NCBI GenBank assembly: GCA_026707945.1
Contig: JAPOVV010000110.1
Coordinates: 248,001 to 312,000 of the forward strand
Origin: Gammaproteobacteria bacterium
Lineage (GTDB): Bacteria > Pseudomonadota > Gammaproteobacteria > Pseudomonadales > Azotimanducaceae
Reading direction: 5' to 3'
DNA length: 64,000 bases
Shown one piece after another: positions 26,790 to 35,794 of this stretch (its first letter is position 1; every line of letters starts with the position of its first letter). The translations under genes were made by a program, and so were the position numbers. Below the pieces are notes generated by a model, which worked only from the letters and a program-made list of their open reading frames with translations, had not been told where the DNA came from and searched no databases.

Positions 26790-27854
26790 CTAACCCGAAA
26801 ACTTCGCTATCGCTGAATCCGACATTCCTACAGCTCTAGCCGCGTCCAGCAATTCCGACCACGTTTGACTATCGATCGGGATTCCCTCCACAGTCCGTTC
26901 CGCCATCGACTCTAGTTCAGGCTCACCAGGAATGCGAACTCGGTCAGCTCCTTTCGCAGGTTGCGTATCGTGCAAGTAATCGACCATCGCGGTTATTTCA
27001 TGTTGAAAGCGTTCCGTACCACCAAATACATCGGGATTTAAGACCATCATCAGCATGTTGTTGATAACGGTGCCGCTCCGTTCATGTTCAGGTTGCATCG
27101 TCCATTCGCCCACCAACGCACCGCCAAATAGCTCACACATAAGCGCGAGACCGTAGCCCTTATATAAACCAAATGGCTGCACGGCACCGCCTGGTTGTGA
27201 GAACATCACTTTAGGATCATTGGTCGGGAGCCCATCGTGGTCTACCAAGACTCCGTCCCTTATCAAATTACCCGCGTTGTATGCGACCTTTACCTTCCCG
27301 AATGCGACAAAACTAGTCGCCATATCTAGGACGATCGGCGGCGCGTTTTCGCGGGGCGCGACGGCGCAAAACGGGTTGGTCTGAAGACGACGTTCCGCAC
27401 CGTTATATGGCGCGACTAACGGTTCATGACCCACAACATTTACGAAGTGAACTGACACCATTCCAGCTTCAGCACACATTTCGCCATACGTACCGATTCG
27501 ACCTAGATGGTGCGCATTTCGCAATCCAACACATGCAATTCCATTTTCACGCGCTCGTTCGATCCCAACGGCCGTGGCTTCTCTACCTACAACTTGCCCA
27601 AACCCAGCACAACCATCGATCAAAAGAACACCTCCAGCGTCTTTCACGATCTCGATGTGGCCTTGTGGGTTTAAGAAGCCGCGCTTTATGTTCTCGACAT
27701 ATGACGGAGCCATCACCACGCCGTGTGAGTCGTGTCCTTTCAAGTTCGCTAGTACAAGGTGCTCTGCGGTCTGTGTTGAGTCGGTTCGGTCTGCGCCTGC
27801 GGCGACGAAGAGATCCGTGGTGAATGACTGCAATTTCTCCGCGGTGATCCGCAT
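26790..27854 (-). CDS. Ldh2-family malate/lactate-type dehydrogenase
   Basis: NAD(P)-dependent 2-hydroxyacid dehydrogenase of the Ldh2/YlbC/YiaK family, not related to classical Rossmann lactate dehydrogenases. Landmarks are the DSHGVVMAPSYVE motif near residue 42-54 carrying the family histidine, AHHLGRIGTYGEMCAE, NPFCAVAPRE and FGLYKGYGLALMCEL. At 354 residues it has full length. It is convergent with the double ATPase gene and lies between two importer loci; members near such importers often act on imported hydroxy or keto acids, which is inference. Confidence 0.88.
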   Translation of the reverse strand: MRITAEKLQSFTTDLFVAAGADRTDSTQTAEHLVLANLKGHDSHGVVMAPSYVENIKRGFLNPQGHIEIVKDAGGVLLIDGCAGFGQVVGREATAVGIERARENGIACVGLRNAHHLGRIGTYGEMCAEAGMVSVHFVNVVGHEPLVAPYNGAERRLQTNPFCAVAPRENAPPIVLDMATSFVAFGKVKVAYNAGNLIRDGVLVDHDGLPTNDPKVMFSQPGGAVQPFGLYKGYGLALMCELFGGALVGEWTMQPEHERSGTVINNMLMMVLNPDVFGGTERFQHEITAMVDYLHDTQPAKGADRVRIPGEPELESMAERTVEGIPIDSQTWSELLDAARAVGMSDSAIAKFSG

Positions 27855-28012
27855 CGCAACGAGTGTCCAGATGTGTAACGGCGCGAATTATCGTGACCCG
27901 TTCACTAACCATGTGAACCACTAATCACGTCCAAATTTATGTCGCGTAGGGCGCATTCTCTTGCTGGTAACATGACCACGTTACACCAGTAGGTCACGCG
28001 AAGAGGCACTCC

Positions 28013-29974
28013 TTGCGCGACAGCATTAGAAAAACACCTAGATACTTCGTTGCGATCTTACTAACAGTTCTTGTTGGCGATCTGTCTATTGCCGAAGAAG
28101 AACAATGGCCTGAAGAGTGGTATCAACCTTTTAAGACGGCGTCCCAGATTGGATTGACCAATTTCACCGATAGTCCACTCTTACACGAGAACGAGATCGA
28201 GCACCCCAACTTTCAAAACTTACCCCCTGTCGAGCAACGCCTCCCTAAAGACCCTATTGTCGTGTATCCACTTAAGGAAACGGGGCGCCATGGCGGAATC
28301 GCACGTCTAACGAATCATGATCTATGGCAGTTTTTTAACTGGGAAGCGGCATTCACGATTTCCGCTGATATGCGCACGTTCTTCCCAAATTTGGCAGAAT
28401 GGTTCGAGCTCAGTGAAGACGGCCTAACCCTCACCATCAAGCTTCGCGACGGAATAAGGTGGTCGGACGGAGAACCGCTAAAGAGCCAAGACTTCGCTTT
28501 TACTTTCAATGATCTGTGGAACAACGACGAATATTCACCAGAAGCCTACAAGATTGTCGATGGATCGAAAGTAGTTGTCGTCGACGATCTGCTATTCCGT
28601 TATGAATTTCCAACCCCACGACCGTTATTCGTTAACTTCGTGGCACAGTACGGCGACTTCATGATTGACCCATCTCACTACATGAAGCGTTTTCACCCTT
28701 ACTACACGACGGAAGAAGAACTAGATCAACGAATCAAGGATTACGAAGCACTGAACTGGACACAGCTAGTTAACGATATTCGCCGTGAAGGATCTGATGA
28801 CAGTGTGGAGGTTCCAACGTTACGCGCGTTCAAGTTAGTTGAACGTTCTTCCATGAAGCGCAAGTACATCCGCAACCCTTATTACCCAAAAGTTGATCCG
28901 GAAGGTCGACAGCTGCCATACATCGACCAGATCAATATGGAAACGGTCGAAAATGCAGAAATAATGGCGGCTATGGCGTCTACGGCGCAAGTGGATTTCG
29001 CAGCATTCGCGCTAAGGACACAAGACATTCCCCTTCTGAAACTTGGCGAACGCAACGGTGCTATCAAAGTACACATCTGGCAGCGTCTCCACTCTAGCGA
29101 TGTCGCAATTCAGCCAAACTACAACTATGACGACGAACGGTATCAGGATCTCTACTGGGACATTCGTTTTCGAGCGGCTCTGTCTCACGCAATCAATCGC
29201 GACGAACTAAATCAAATCATCTACTTTGGTCGGGGCTTCCCACGTCAGGTCACCGTACATCCAACGAGTAGGTTCTTCAAGGAAGAGTGGGAAAAAAGGT
29301 ACCTCGAATATAAGCCAGACTACTCCCGGGAGCTGCTCGACGAGATTGGGGTCATAGATCTTGATGGTGATGGATACCGCGAATTTCCCGATGGGTCACG
29401 ACTCACTATTACCTTGGAGTTCTATGACTTCGAAACTCCGAAAGGCATTACCATGGAGCTGGTTCAAGAGTATTGGCGACAGATTGGAATTGATTTAAGA
29501 CTCAAACTCGTAGACGGCAATTTACAGCGTGAACGTGCGGTCGCTGGTGAGATGCAAATGACGCTCTGGCACGCGGACCGCGTAACAGACGTTCTGTTTC
29601 CCTTGTTCCCTGATTGGTGGGTGGCTCGATCCATTAGTTGGGATCGTGGTATGTGGAATGACTGGTCCCGTTGGTATATGAAGTCTGGAGAGGCCGGCGT
29701 CGAACCCCCCGCCGTCATGCGCCAGCTTCAAGACTGGGTCGATGAGATGTGGGTCACGATGGATGAAGACGAACGCCATGTCATCGGGCAAAACATCCTT
29801 GCTACAGGTTCTGAGTATCTATGGGTGATAGGCACTATCGGTCTCGCGCCACATCCCGTCGTCGTTTCGTCGCGGCTAAAGGGCGTACCACAGAAAGGTA
29901 TCTGGGGTTGGGATAACCGATGGACATTGGCGAACCATCCGGCTTCCTGGTACATCGAAGAACCCGTGCGATAG
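28013..29974 (+). CDS. ABC importer substrate-binding protein, family 5
   Basis: A periplasmic solute-binding protein of the peptide/nickel/opine family 5, 653 residues. A signal peptide is visible (RYFVAILLTVLVGDLSIA). Family features are GGIARLTNHD, LAEWFELSEDGLTLTIKLRDGIRWSDGEPLKSQDF split over residues 115-160, ALSHAINRDELNQI and a C-terminal NHPASWY. It is longer than DppA-type proteins (about 530). The start is TTG at 28013 with AAGAGG eight bases before. It opens a five-gene importer operon. The ligand is unknown. Confidence 0.9.
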   Translation: MRDSIRKTPRYFVAILLTVLVGDLSIAEEEQWPEEWYQPFKTASQIGLTNFTDSPLLHENEIEHPNFQNLPPVEQRLPKDPIVVYPLKETGRHGGIARLTNHDLWQFFNWEAAFTISADMRTFFPNLAEWFELSEDGLTLTIKLRDGIRWSDGEPLKSQDFAFTFNDLWNNDEYSPEAYKIVDGSKVVVVDDLLFRYEFPTPRPLFVNFVAQYGDFMIDPSHYMKRFHPYYTTEEELDQRIKDYEALNWTQLVNDIRREGSDDSVEVPTLRAFKLVERSSMKRKYIRNPYYPKVDPEGRQLPYIDQINMETVENAEIMAAMASTAQVDFAAFALRTQDIPLLKLGERNGAIKVHIWQRLHSSDVAIQPNYNYDDERYQDLYWDIRFRAALSHAINRDELNQIIYFGRGFPRQVTVHPTSRFFKEEWEKRYLEYKPDYSRELLDEIGVIDLDGDGYREFPDGSRLTITLEFYDFETPKGITMELVQEYWRQIGIDLRLKLVDGNLQRERAVAGEMQMTLWHADRVTDVLFPLFPDWWVARSISWDRGMWNDWSRWYMKSGEAGVEPPAVMRQLQDWVDEMWVTMDEDERHVIGQNILATGSEYLWVIGTIGLAPHPVVVSSRLKGVPQKGIWGWDNRWTLANHPASWYIEEPVR

Positions 29975-30001
29975 AAGCTGAGAAAACAGGCCGAATTCGG
30001 A

Positions 30002-30985
30002 ATGCTTCATTACGTCATTAAGCGCATGGGCACGATGGTGCTCACGCTCGCGTTCATTTCGGTGATTGTCTTTGTCGTTATCCAGCTGCCCCCTGGCGAT
30101 ATCGTAACTTCCACACTTGAGCGGATGGAAGCGTCAGGAATGCAAGCGTCCGACGAATACGTTCAAAACCTCAGGGCACGATACAACCTCGATAAACCGC
30201 TCTATCTGCAATATTTGAACTGGATCTTTAATTTCGTGCAAGGCGATCTGGGTTATTCATATATCTACTCAAAACCAGTTAACGAATTAGTATGGGAACG
30301 CCTCGGTTACACGTTACTGATCACCATCTCCGCAGTGATATTCACGTGGGTGGTCGCCGTACCATTTGGAATCTACTCTGCAGTACGTCAGTACTCCATC
30401 GGCGATTACTTTATTACCGTAGTTGCCCTGATTGGTCTCGCAACACCGAATTTCCTCTTAGCGTTGTTAGTCATGTTCTTCGCGTGGGAGTGGTTTGGAA
30501 TATCCATCGGCGGGTTGTACTCAATGGAATTCCGTGATCAACCGTTCTCGATCCCAAAACTATTCGACTTGTTATCACGTCTGTGGATTCCAGGGAGCGT
30601 TGTTGGAATGGGCGGTACCGCGGTGACGATGCGAATCCTCCGTGCGAATCTGCTCGATGAACTGAATAAACCCTACGTCGTTACGGCGCGCGCCAAGGGT
30701 GTTAAACCGATCAAGCTCATTTTCAAATACCCATTACGAATTGCGATCAATCCTTTCATAAGTACTTTAGGGCTACTCTTGCCAACGTTGATTTCCGGCG
30801 AAGCAATCGTTTCAATGGTTCTCAACCTTCCAACAACCGGTCGAATGCTCCTACAAGCATTGCTTGCGCAGGATATGTATCTCGCAGGTAGTTTCCTTAT
30901 GTTGCTTGCGATACTGACCGTCGTTGGAATGTTGATTTCTGATCTTGTTCTTGCATGGTCTGACCCGAGGATTCGATATGAGTGA
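30002..30985 (+). CDS. Peptide-type ABC importer permease (DppB-like)
   Basis: Inner-membrane permease with the DppB-like N-terminus (MLHYVIKRMGTMVLTLAFIS), a periplasmic loop rich in RYNLDKPLYLQYLNW, and the EAA-type cytoplasmic loop VTARAKGVKPIKLIFKYPLR that contacts the ATPase. Six transmembrane helices are apparent in 327 residues. It follows the binding protein by 27 bases and overlaps the second permease gene by eight bases. Confidence 0.92.
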   Translation: MLHYVIKRMGTMVLTLAFISVIVFVVIQLPPGDIVTSTLERMEASGMQASDEYVQNLRARYNLDKPLYLQYLNWIFNFVQGDLGYSYIYSKPVNELVWERLGYTLLITISAVIFTWVVAVPFGIYSAVRQYSIGDYFITVVALIGLATPNFLLALLVMFFAWEWFGISIGGLYSMEFRDQPFSIPKLFDLLSRLWIPGSVVGMGGTAVTMRILRANLLDELNKPYVVTARAKGVKPIKLIFKYPLRIAINPFISTLGLLLPTLISGEAIVSMVLNLPTTGRMLLQALLAQDMYLAGSFLMLLAILTVVGMLISDLVLAWSDPRIRYE

Positions 30986-32132
30986 AGCTGTCCTCGAGCG
31001 ACCTCAGCCCATTGCGCTTGAGACTCCTGACGAACTTAACTTCCTAACACCACGTCAACTGGCTTGGCGGAGATTCAAGCGACACCGCCTCGCTTTGATT
31101 AGCGCAGTCATCTTGATCGTCATGTACCTGGTGACCGGCTTTGCCGAGTTTTTTGCTCCTTATGCGACCACCTCCCGTAATGTTGGCGCTATCAATGCGC
31201 CGCCTATGAATGTTCGATTTTTCGAACACGACGGCACTTTCCACTTGCGTCCGTTCGTATACGGTTACGACCTTCATATCAACGAGCAAACCTGGGCACG
31301 CGAATACTCAGAGAATCCCGAAAAGATTTACCCACTTCGGTTCTTTGCGCGTGGTGAAACGTACGAACTGTGGAATCTCTTCGAGGGAGATATTCACTTT
31401 TTTATTGCAGAAAATGACGAAGGAGACGGTTACATCCACTTCCTCGGTACAGACCAACTCGGGCGCGACGTTTTCTCTCGCGTGATCTACGGAGGTCGCA
31501 TATCGTTATCGATTGGCATGCTTGGGATTGGTCTGACACTGTTCCTGGGCGTCCTGTTCGGCGGCTTCGCCGGGTACCTGGGTGGATGGATTGACCGTAT
31601 TGTCCAACGCATGATTGAGGTACTTCAATCATTACCGACCTTGCCATTGTGGATGGCGCTTACGGCCGCATTACCAGCACATTGGAGTTCTCTGCGGATC
31701 TATTTCGGCGTCACGATCATTCTTTCGTTGTTCGGTTGGACCGCACTTGCCCGTCAAGTCCGGGGACGATTTCTTGCGTTGCGCAATGAAGACTTCGTGA
31801 TCGCAGCACGACTTATCGGCAGCGGTCAGAACCGCATCATTTTTAAACACATGATGCCGAGCTTCCTAAGTCACACCATTACTACCGCAACGCTTGCTGT
31901 GCCAGGAGTCATATTGGGCGAAACAGCACTGAGTTTCTTGGGTATCGGAATTCGGCCTCCCATTGTCAGCTGGGGCGTGCTAATGGAACAAGCCCAAAAC
32001 TATCAAGTGATTTCAATGACACCGTGGATTCTGTACCCGGGACTGTTCGTGGTCATCGCCGTAATGGCGTTCAACATTCTCGGCGACGGCTTGCGTGACG
32101 CAGCTGACCCATACAACATGGGCGGACAATGA
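30978..32132 (+). CDS. Peptide-type ABC importer permease (DppC-like)
   Basis: Second permease. The ATG at 30978 is chosen over a TTG at 30945 since it gives the usual short cytoplasmic N-terminus before LAWRRFKRHRLALISAVIL. A long periplasmic insertion (about residues 60-150) precedes the HFLGTDQLGRDVFSR motif common to DppC. The EAA loop is VIAARLIGSGQNRIIFKHMMP. The insertion is characteristic of a DppC subgroup. It overlaps the ATPase gene that follows by four bases. Confidence 0.91.
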   Translation: MSEAVLERPQPIALETPDELNFLTPRQLAWRRFKRHRLALISAVILIVMYLVTGFAEFFAPYATTSRNVGAINAPPMNVRFFEHDGTFHLRPFVYGYDLHINEQTWAREYSENPEKIYPLRFFARGETYELWNLFEGDIHFFIAENDEGDGYIHFLGTDQLGRDVFSRVIYGGRISLSIGMLGIGLTLFLGVLFGGFAGYLGGWIDRIVQRMIEVLQSLPTLPLWMALTAALPAHWSSLRIYFGVTIILSLFGWTALARQVRGRFLALRNEDFVIAARLIGSGQNRIIFKHMMPSFLSHTITTATLAVPGVILGETALSFLGIGIRPPIVSWGVLMEQAQNYQVISMTPWILYPGLFVVIAVMAFNILGDGLRDAADPYNMGGQ

Positions 32133-33052
32133 TGGCGGACAACATTCTCGAAATCCGTAATTTGGGTGTCCGTTTCAAGACTGACACAGGTGTTACTAAC
32201 GCACTTAACGATGTCAATTTTGACGTCCCGCGTGGTAAGGTCACAGCGATCGTAGGTGAGTCCGGTTCCGGAAAATCAGTCACCGCGAACTGCATCATGC
32301 GTCTGCTGCAACCGCCCGGTGAGATCGTGAATGGATCCATTCACTTCAATCCTTCGAGAACCGCACCATTCGACGTCGTTGCTATCAGTGATCGTGACCC
32401 GCGCATCTACGATCTTCACGGCGGTCTGATCAGCATGGTATTCCAAGAACCCATGACCGCACTGTCCCCCGTTCATCGAGTTGGCAACCAAGTTGCCGAA
32501 GCAATCCTGTGTCACCGAGATGTGTCGAAAGACGCAGCAATGGCAGAAGCACACGATATGTTGAGCCGGGTAGGTATCCCCGATATCGACACGCGCATCC
32601 AAATGTACCCGTTCGAATTTTCCGGCGGTATGCGACAAAGAGTGGTCATCGCAACAGCGTTAGTGTGCAACCCGGAGGTGCTGATTTGCGATGAACCGAC
32701 CACCGCACTAGACGTAACGATTCAGGCTGAGATTCTGACCCTCATAAAAGACCTCCAGGAGGAATTGAGCAACTCCATCATCTTCATTACCCACGATATC
32801 GGGATTGTCGCACAGATTGCCGACTACGTGGTTGTCATGTATCAAGGGCGCGTATTAGAAATAGGCACGGTTAGGCAGGTGTTAAAGGATCCTCTGCATC
32901 CCTACACCAAAGGTCTGCTAGCAGCTATCCCCGGAAACGTGCCTAAAAGTGTACGGCTGTCAACTATCGCGACAGCAGTTGGAGATGCAGACATCACCAC
33001 GCCTTATCCGTTGAAGGAAGTTGGTGAAGGGCGTTTGGTAAGTCTTCCGTGA
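32129..33052 (+). CDS. Peptide-type ABC importer ATPase (DppD-like)
   Basis: A 307-residue ATPase with Walker A GESGSGKS, a Q-loop in VFQEPMTALSP, signature FSGGMRQR, Walker [12 protein letters not shown] and the oligopeptide-type C-terminal region HPYTKGLLAAIPG. The last part lacks the long cysteine cluster region of iron-sulfur DppD/OppD types. It overlaps both neighbours by four bases. Confidence 0.92.
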   Translation: MMADNILEIRNLGVRFKTDTGVTNALNDVNFDVPRGKVTAIVGESGSGKSVTANCIMRLLQPPGEIVNGSIHFNPSRTAPFDVVAISDRDPRIYDLHGGLISMVFQEPMTALSPVHRVGNQVAEAILCHRDVSKDAAMAEAHDMLSRVGIPDIDTRIQMYPFEFSGGMRQRVVIATALVCNPEVLICDEPTTALDVTIQAEILTLIKDLQEELSNSIIFITHDIGIVAQIADYVVVMYQGRVLEIGTVRQVLKDPLHPYTKGLLAAIPGNVPKSVRLSTIATAVGDADITTPYPLKEVGEGRLVSLP

Positions 33053-34749
33053 GAAACGACATGTCGAATGACAACGACCTTATCCTGAAGGTCCGACATC
33101 TAAGCAAGACCTTCGATGAGCACGTTGCTCTTCGCGATGTGTCATTCGATTTGAAGAGAGCGGACACGCTTGGTGTTGTGGGAGAGTCGGGTTCAGGAAA
33201 GACGACGCTCGCCCGTTGCATTCTGCGTGCCATTGATCCAGACCGCGGGGGGACGGTCGAGTTCAACAGCGAACAAGATGGGTGGGTTTCACTTTCCTCG
33301 CTACGTCATAAGGAATTGGTGCCTCTTCGGAAAGAGATGCAGATGGTCTTCCAAGACCCTTACTCATCACTTAACCCGCGCATGACTGTTCGGCAAATCA
33401 TCGAGGAACCATTGGTCATCCACGACGAGGGGAATAGTAACGAGCGACTTGAAAGGGTTCGTGAAATGCTCGATCTCGTCCAACTCAGTCAGGATTCCCT
33501 GACACGTTATCCTCATGCCTTCTCAGGCGGACAGCGGCAACGCATCGGAATCGCTCGGGCGCTCATCTTGAATCCGAATCTAGTCGTGTGTGACGAGACC
33601 GTTTCTGCACTAGATGTCTCAGTTCAAGCCCAGATCATCAATCTGCTAGAGGATTTGCAGAAGACACTACATCTCACGTACATTTTTGTCGCGCACGACT
33701 TGGCCGTCGTCCGACATATTTGTAACAACGTTCTCGTTATGCACAACGGCGTCGTGGTGGAGAGAGGCGATGTGGACTATGTCTTTGATCATCCACAGCG
33801 AAACTACACAAGACTCCTTCTATCTGCCATCCCTTCGCCTGACCCAGACGTTCGCATGACTCCGGAAGATCGAGCGATCTTAGACGAGCCTGAACCGGTC
33901 GCGAACGGCTATGGCCTCGTTGAGGGACCCGTTTGGCATGACGACTTCGGACTGATGTTTAGCGATGTCATTTTCGGTGGGGTGTATTCCGTCAACGACA
34001 ACAAGGATGTCGAACCGGTATTTGAACACCGCCGCGGCATCGGTGGCATAGCTGTTCACGCTGAGGGCGGATTGGTCGTAAGCGGAAAGAACGTATCACT
34101 CAAACGCTTTGGCGAAACCGAGAGCATTCTCCTGTTGGATCGGGATCCCGACAACGGAAATGTCGGATACAACGACCTGACCACGGATGAGGCAGGCCGG
34201 ATTTACGTAGGATCGTTAGGTTCAAGTCCAGTATTTGACGACGGACTCGAACCACGAGCTGGGGATCTCTACGTGATTGACCTAGATGGAACAAGCCGCA
34301 TCGTTGCCGAGGACGTGCAACTCACGAACGGTCTAGGATTCAGTCCGAATGGACGGCTGCTCTACCACTCAGACTCGCGACGAGGTCAAATATTTCGCTA
34401 CGAAGTGGCGCGTAACGGCGACCTTAAGCCACGTGAGGTTTTTCACGAATTTGAAAGCGGTGCGCCTGACGGGTTAGCCGTTGCGGAAGATGGTTCAATT
34501 TGGGTTGCAAACGCAGGCGCAGGAGGCGTTGCTGTCATTGATCCTGACGGCAGTCAACGCACGTTTATCTCGATACCTGTTCCAATGTGTACTAGTGTTT
34601 GCTTTGGCGGTTCGGGTTTAAGAACTCTCTATATCGTCTCGGGCTCGAATGGGGTCGACGGTGATCGACGTGGTGGAGTCTACCGCTACGAGGCTGCTGT
34701 GAGCGGTTTGCCGATTCCAGAAGCCAACATACAAATACCCCAAGCGTAA
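33049..34749 (+). CDS. DppF-like ABC ATPase fused to an SMP-30/gluconolactonase domain
   Basis: Residues 1-275 are a peptide-importer ATPase (Walker A GESGSGKT, signature FSGGQRQR, Walker B VVCDETVSALD, RNYTRLLLSAIPSPDP). Residues about 285-566 are a six-bladed SMP-30/gluconolactonase/LRE-like propeller with the family metal-site phrases VEGPVWHDD, YNDLTTDEAGRIYVG, LTNGLGFSPNGRLL and APDGLAVAEDGSIWVANA (Glu, Asn, Asn, Asp). A lactonase joined to an import ATPase would put hydrolysis of the imported lactone at the cytoplasmic face. The reading frame has no sign of a frameshift at the junction. This suggests that a sugar lactone or sugar-like compound is the imported ligand (inference). Confidence 0.88.
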   Translation: MRNDMSNDNDLILKVRHLSKTFDEHVALRDVSFDLKRADTLGVVGESGSGKTTLARCILRAIDPDRGGTVEFNSEQDGWVSLSSLRHKELVPLRKEMQMVFQDPYSSLNPRMTVRQIIEEPLVIHDEGNSNERLERVREMLDLVQLSQDSLTRYPHAFSGGQRQRIGIARALILNPNLVVCDETVSALDVSVQAQIINLLEDLQKTLHLTYIFVAHDLAVVRHICNNVLVMHNGVVVERGDVDYVFDHPQRNYTRLLLSAIPSPDPDVRMTPEDRAILDEPEPVANGYGLVEGPVWHDDFGLMFSDVIFGGVYSVNDNKDVEPVFEHRRGIGGIAVHAEGGLVVSGKNVSLKRFGETESILLLDRDPDNGNVGYNDLTTDEAGRIYVGSLGSSPVFDDGLEPRAGDLYVIDLDGTSRIVAEDVQLTNGLGFSPNGRLLYHSDSRRGQIFRYEVARNGDLKPREVFHEFESGAPDGLAVAEDGSIWVANAGAGGVAVIDPDGSQRTFISIPVPMCTSVCFGGSGLRTLYIVSGSNGVDGDRRGGVYRYEAAVSGLPIPEANIQIPQA

Positions 34750-34753
34750 CCGC

Positions 34754-35494
34754 TTAGTCATCCCGCTGGAGAAGCCGCACGACCTCGCGTAACGACTTTT
34801 GAACGTTCGCTGTGCTAGCTCCTTGAGACAGATGATGGCAAAAGATAGTCGGTCGGTTCTCAATATGCGCTCGTCCGAAAACACGACCTACACTCCCTCT
34901 ACCATACTCTTCATCCAACCATTGATTTTCAAGATGAAGTGCTCTACTAGCTTTTGCGCCGACTACAAGCACGACTTTGGGCTGCATTGCCCTTATCAAT
35001 CGTCGGAGCCACGTGGTCGAGAACTCTAACCAATCTCTCCTCGGACCCGATTTTCCGAGCCAGAGCTCTGCTTCACTCACATGAGCTTCAGGGAAACACG
35101 CGGCGATCGCAACAGTACTTCGTTTTAAAACTTCGAAAAGCCCCGCTCTTTTGCTCTCTTTACGCAACCGTGTACCAAATCGGTAATCATCATGCAGGTA
35201 CAGAAGTTCGTCAGGCCACGTGTACTTAGTTGGCGTTTTGTCCTCTCCTCCACCTTGAAAACTCACAAGCAAGAGATCCGGTTCCACCATTGGTGGTCCG
35301 TAAAGTGCGGTAATCCTGTTCTTGACAACAGCTGCGAAGCTTCGTTCTAAGCTTCGCTCACGAATTTCGTCATACATCGTGCTACAAAGCGCTTCTAGCT
35401 CTCTCTGATTAGATGGGTTCAAGCCGACATCTATTGCCGTCATATTCGGTATCTCATCGCTAGTTCTCTCAAGTTTTTTCCAACAAAATCGCAT
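34754..35494 (-). CDS. Possible uracil-DNA-glycosylase-like protein
   Basis: A 246-residue soluble protein without close recognition. The central part has PDLLLVSFQGGG, PKVVLVVGAKASRAL and late CHHLSQGAST, in an order reminiscent of the uracil-DNA glycosylase superfamily (strand, hydrophobic strand, motif B histidine). The catalytic motif A is not clear. A purine-rich AGAGGGGGA sits just before the ATG at 35494, though another ATG at 35443 is possible. It is convergent with the ATPase/lactonase gene. Treat the family as tentative. Confidence 0.45.
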   Translation of the reverse strand: MRFCWKKLERTSDEIPNMTAIDVGLNPSNQRELEALCSTMYDEIRERSLERSFAAVVKNRITALYGPPMVEPDLLLVSFQGGGEDKTPTKYTWPDELLYLHDDYRFGTRLRKESKRAGLFEVLKRSTVAIAACFPEAHVSEAELWLGKSGPRRDWLEFSTTWLRRLIRAMQPKVVLVVGAKASRALHLENQWLDEEYGRGSVGRVFGRAHIENRPTIFCHHLSQGASTANVQKSLREVVRLLQRDD

Positions 35495-35794
35495 TCCCCC
35501 TCTTTCAACATATGTAAAAGCGTTAGTTCGACTTCACTACCTTATATTGAGAATAAATGGTGTTAGAGGTTGATCAATTGTGCCGAATATCGAGCATGAA
35601 GCTCATTCGTTTCTTCTTTCCTAAGGTTCGCGATCAGGTCGCTTGAGACGGCAAACGTGAGTTCGTCGAGATCCAGCTTACGATGAAGCTTATCGCTGAT
35701 TTGCGTTCCGGACTTGCGACTCGAAGACACTTCTGGCGATCGGTCTTTCGACTCGGTAGTATGATCGCTCGTTCAGAAACAGATCAACAATTCG
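35495..35794. other. Divergent intergenic region
   Basis: The 300 bases between the glycosylase-like gene and the aminotransferase gene hold promoters for both directions by position. AT-rich TTATATTGAG around 35541-35550 may be part of one. I see no gene, repeat or terminator. Confidence 0.35.

Noticed and set aside
26760..26790. Hairpin between the convergent ATPase and Ldh2 genes
   Set aside because: Imperfect stem with a mismatch and no T run.
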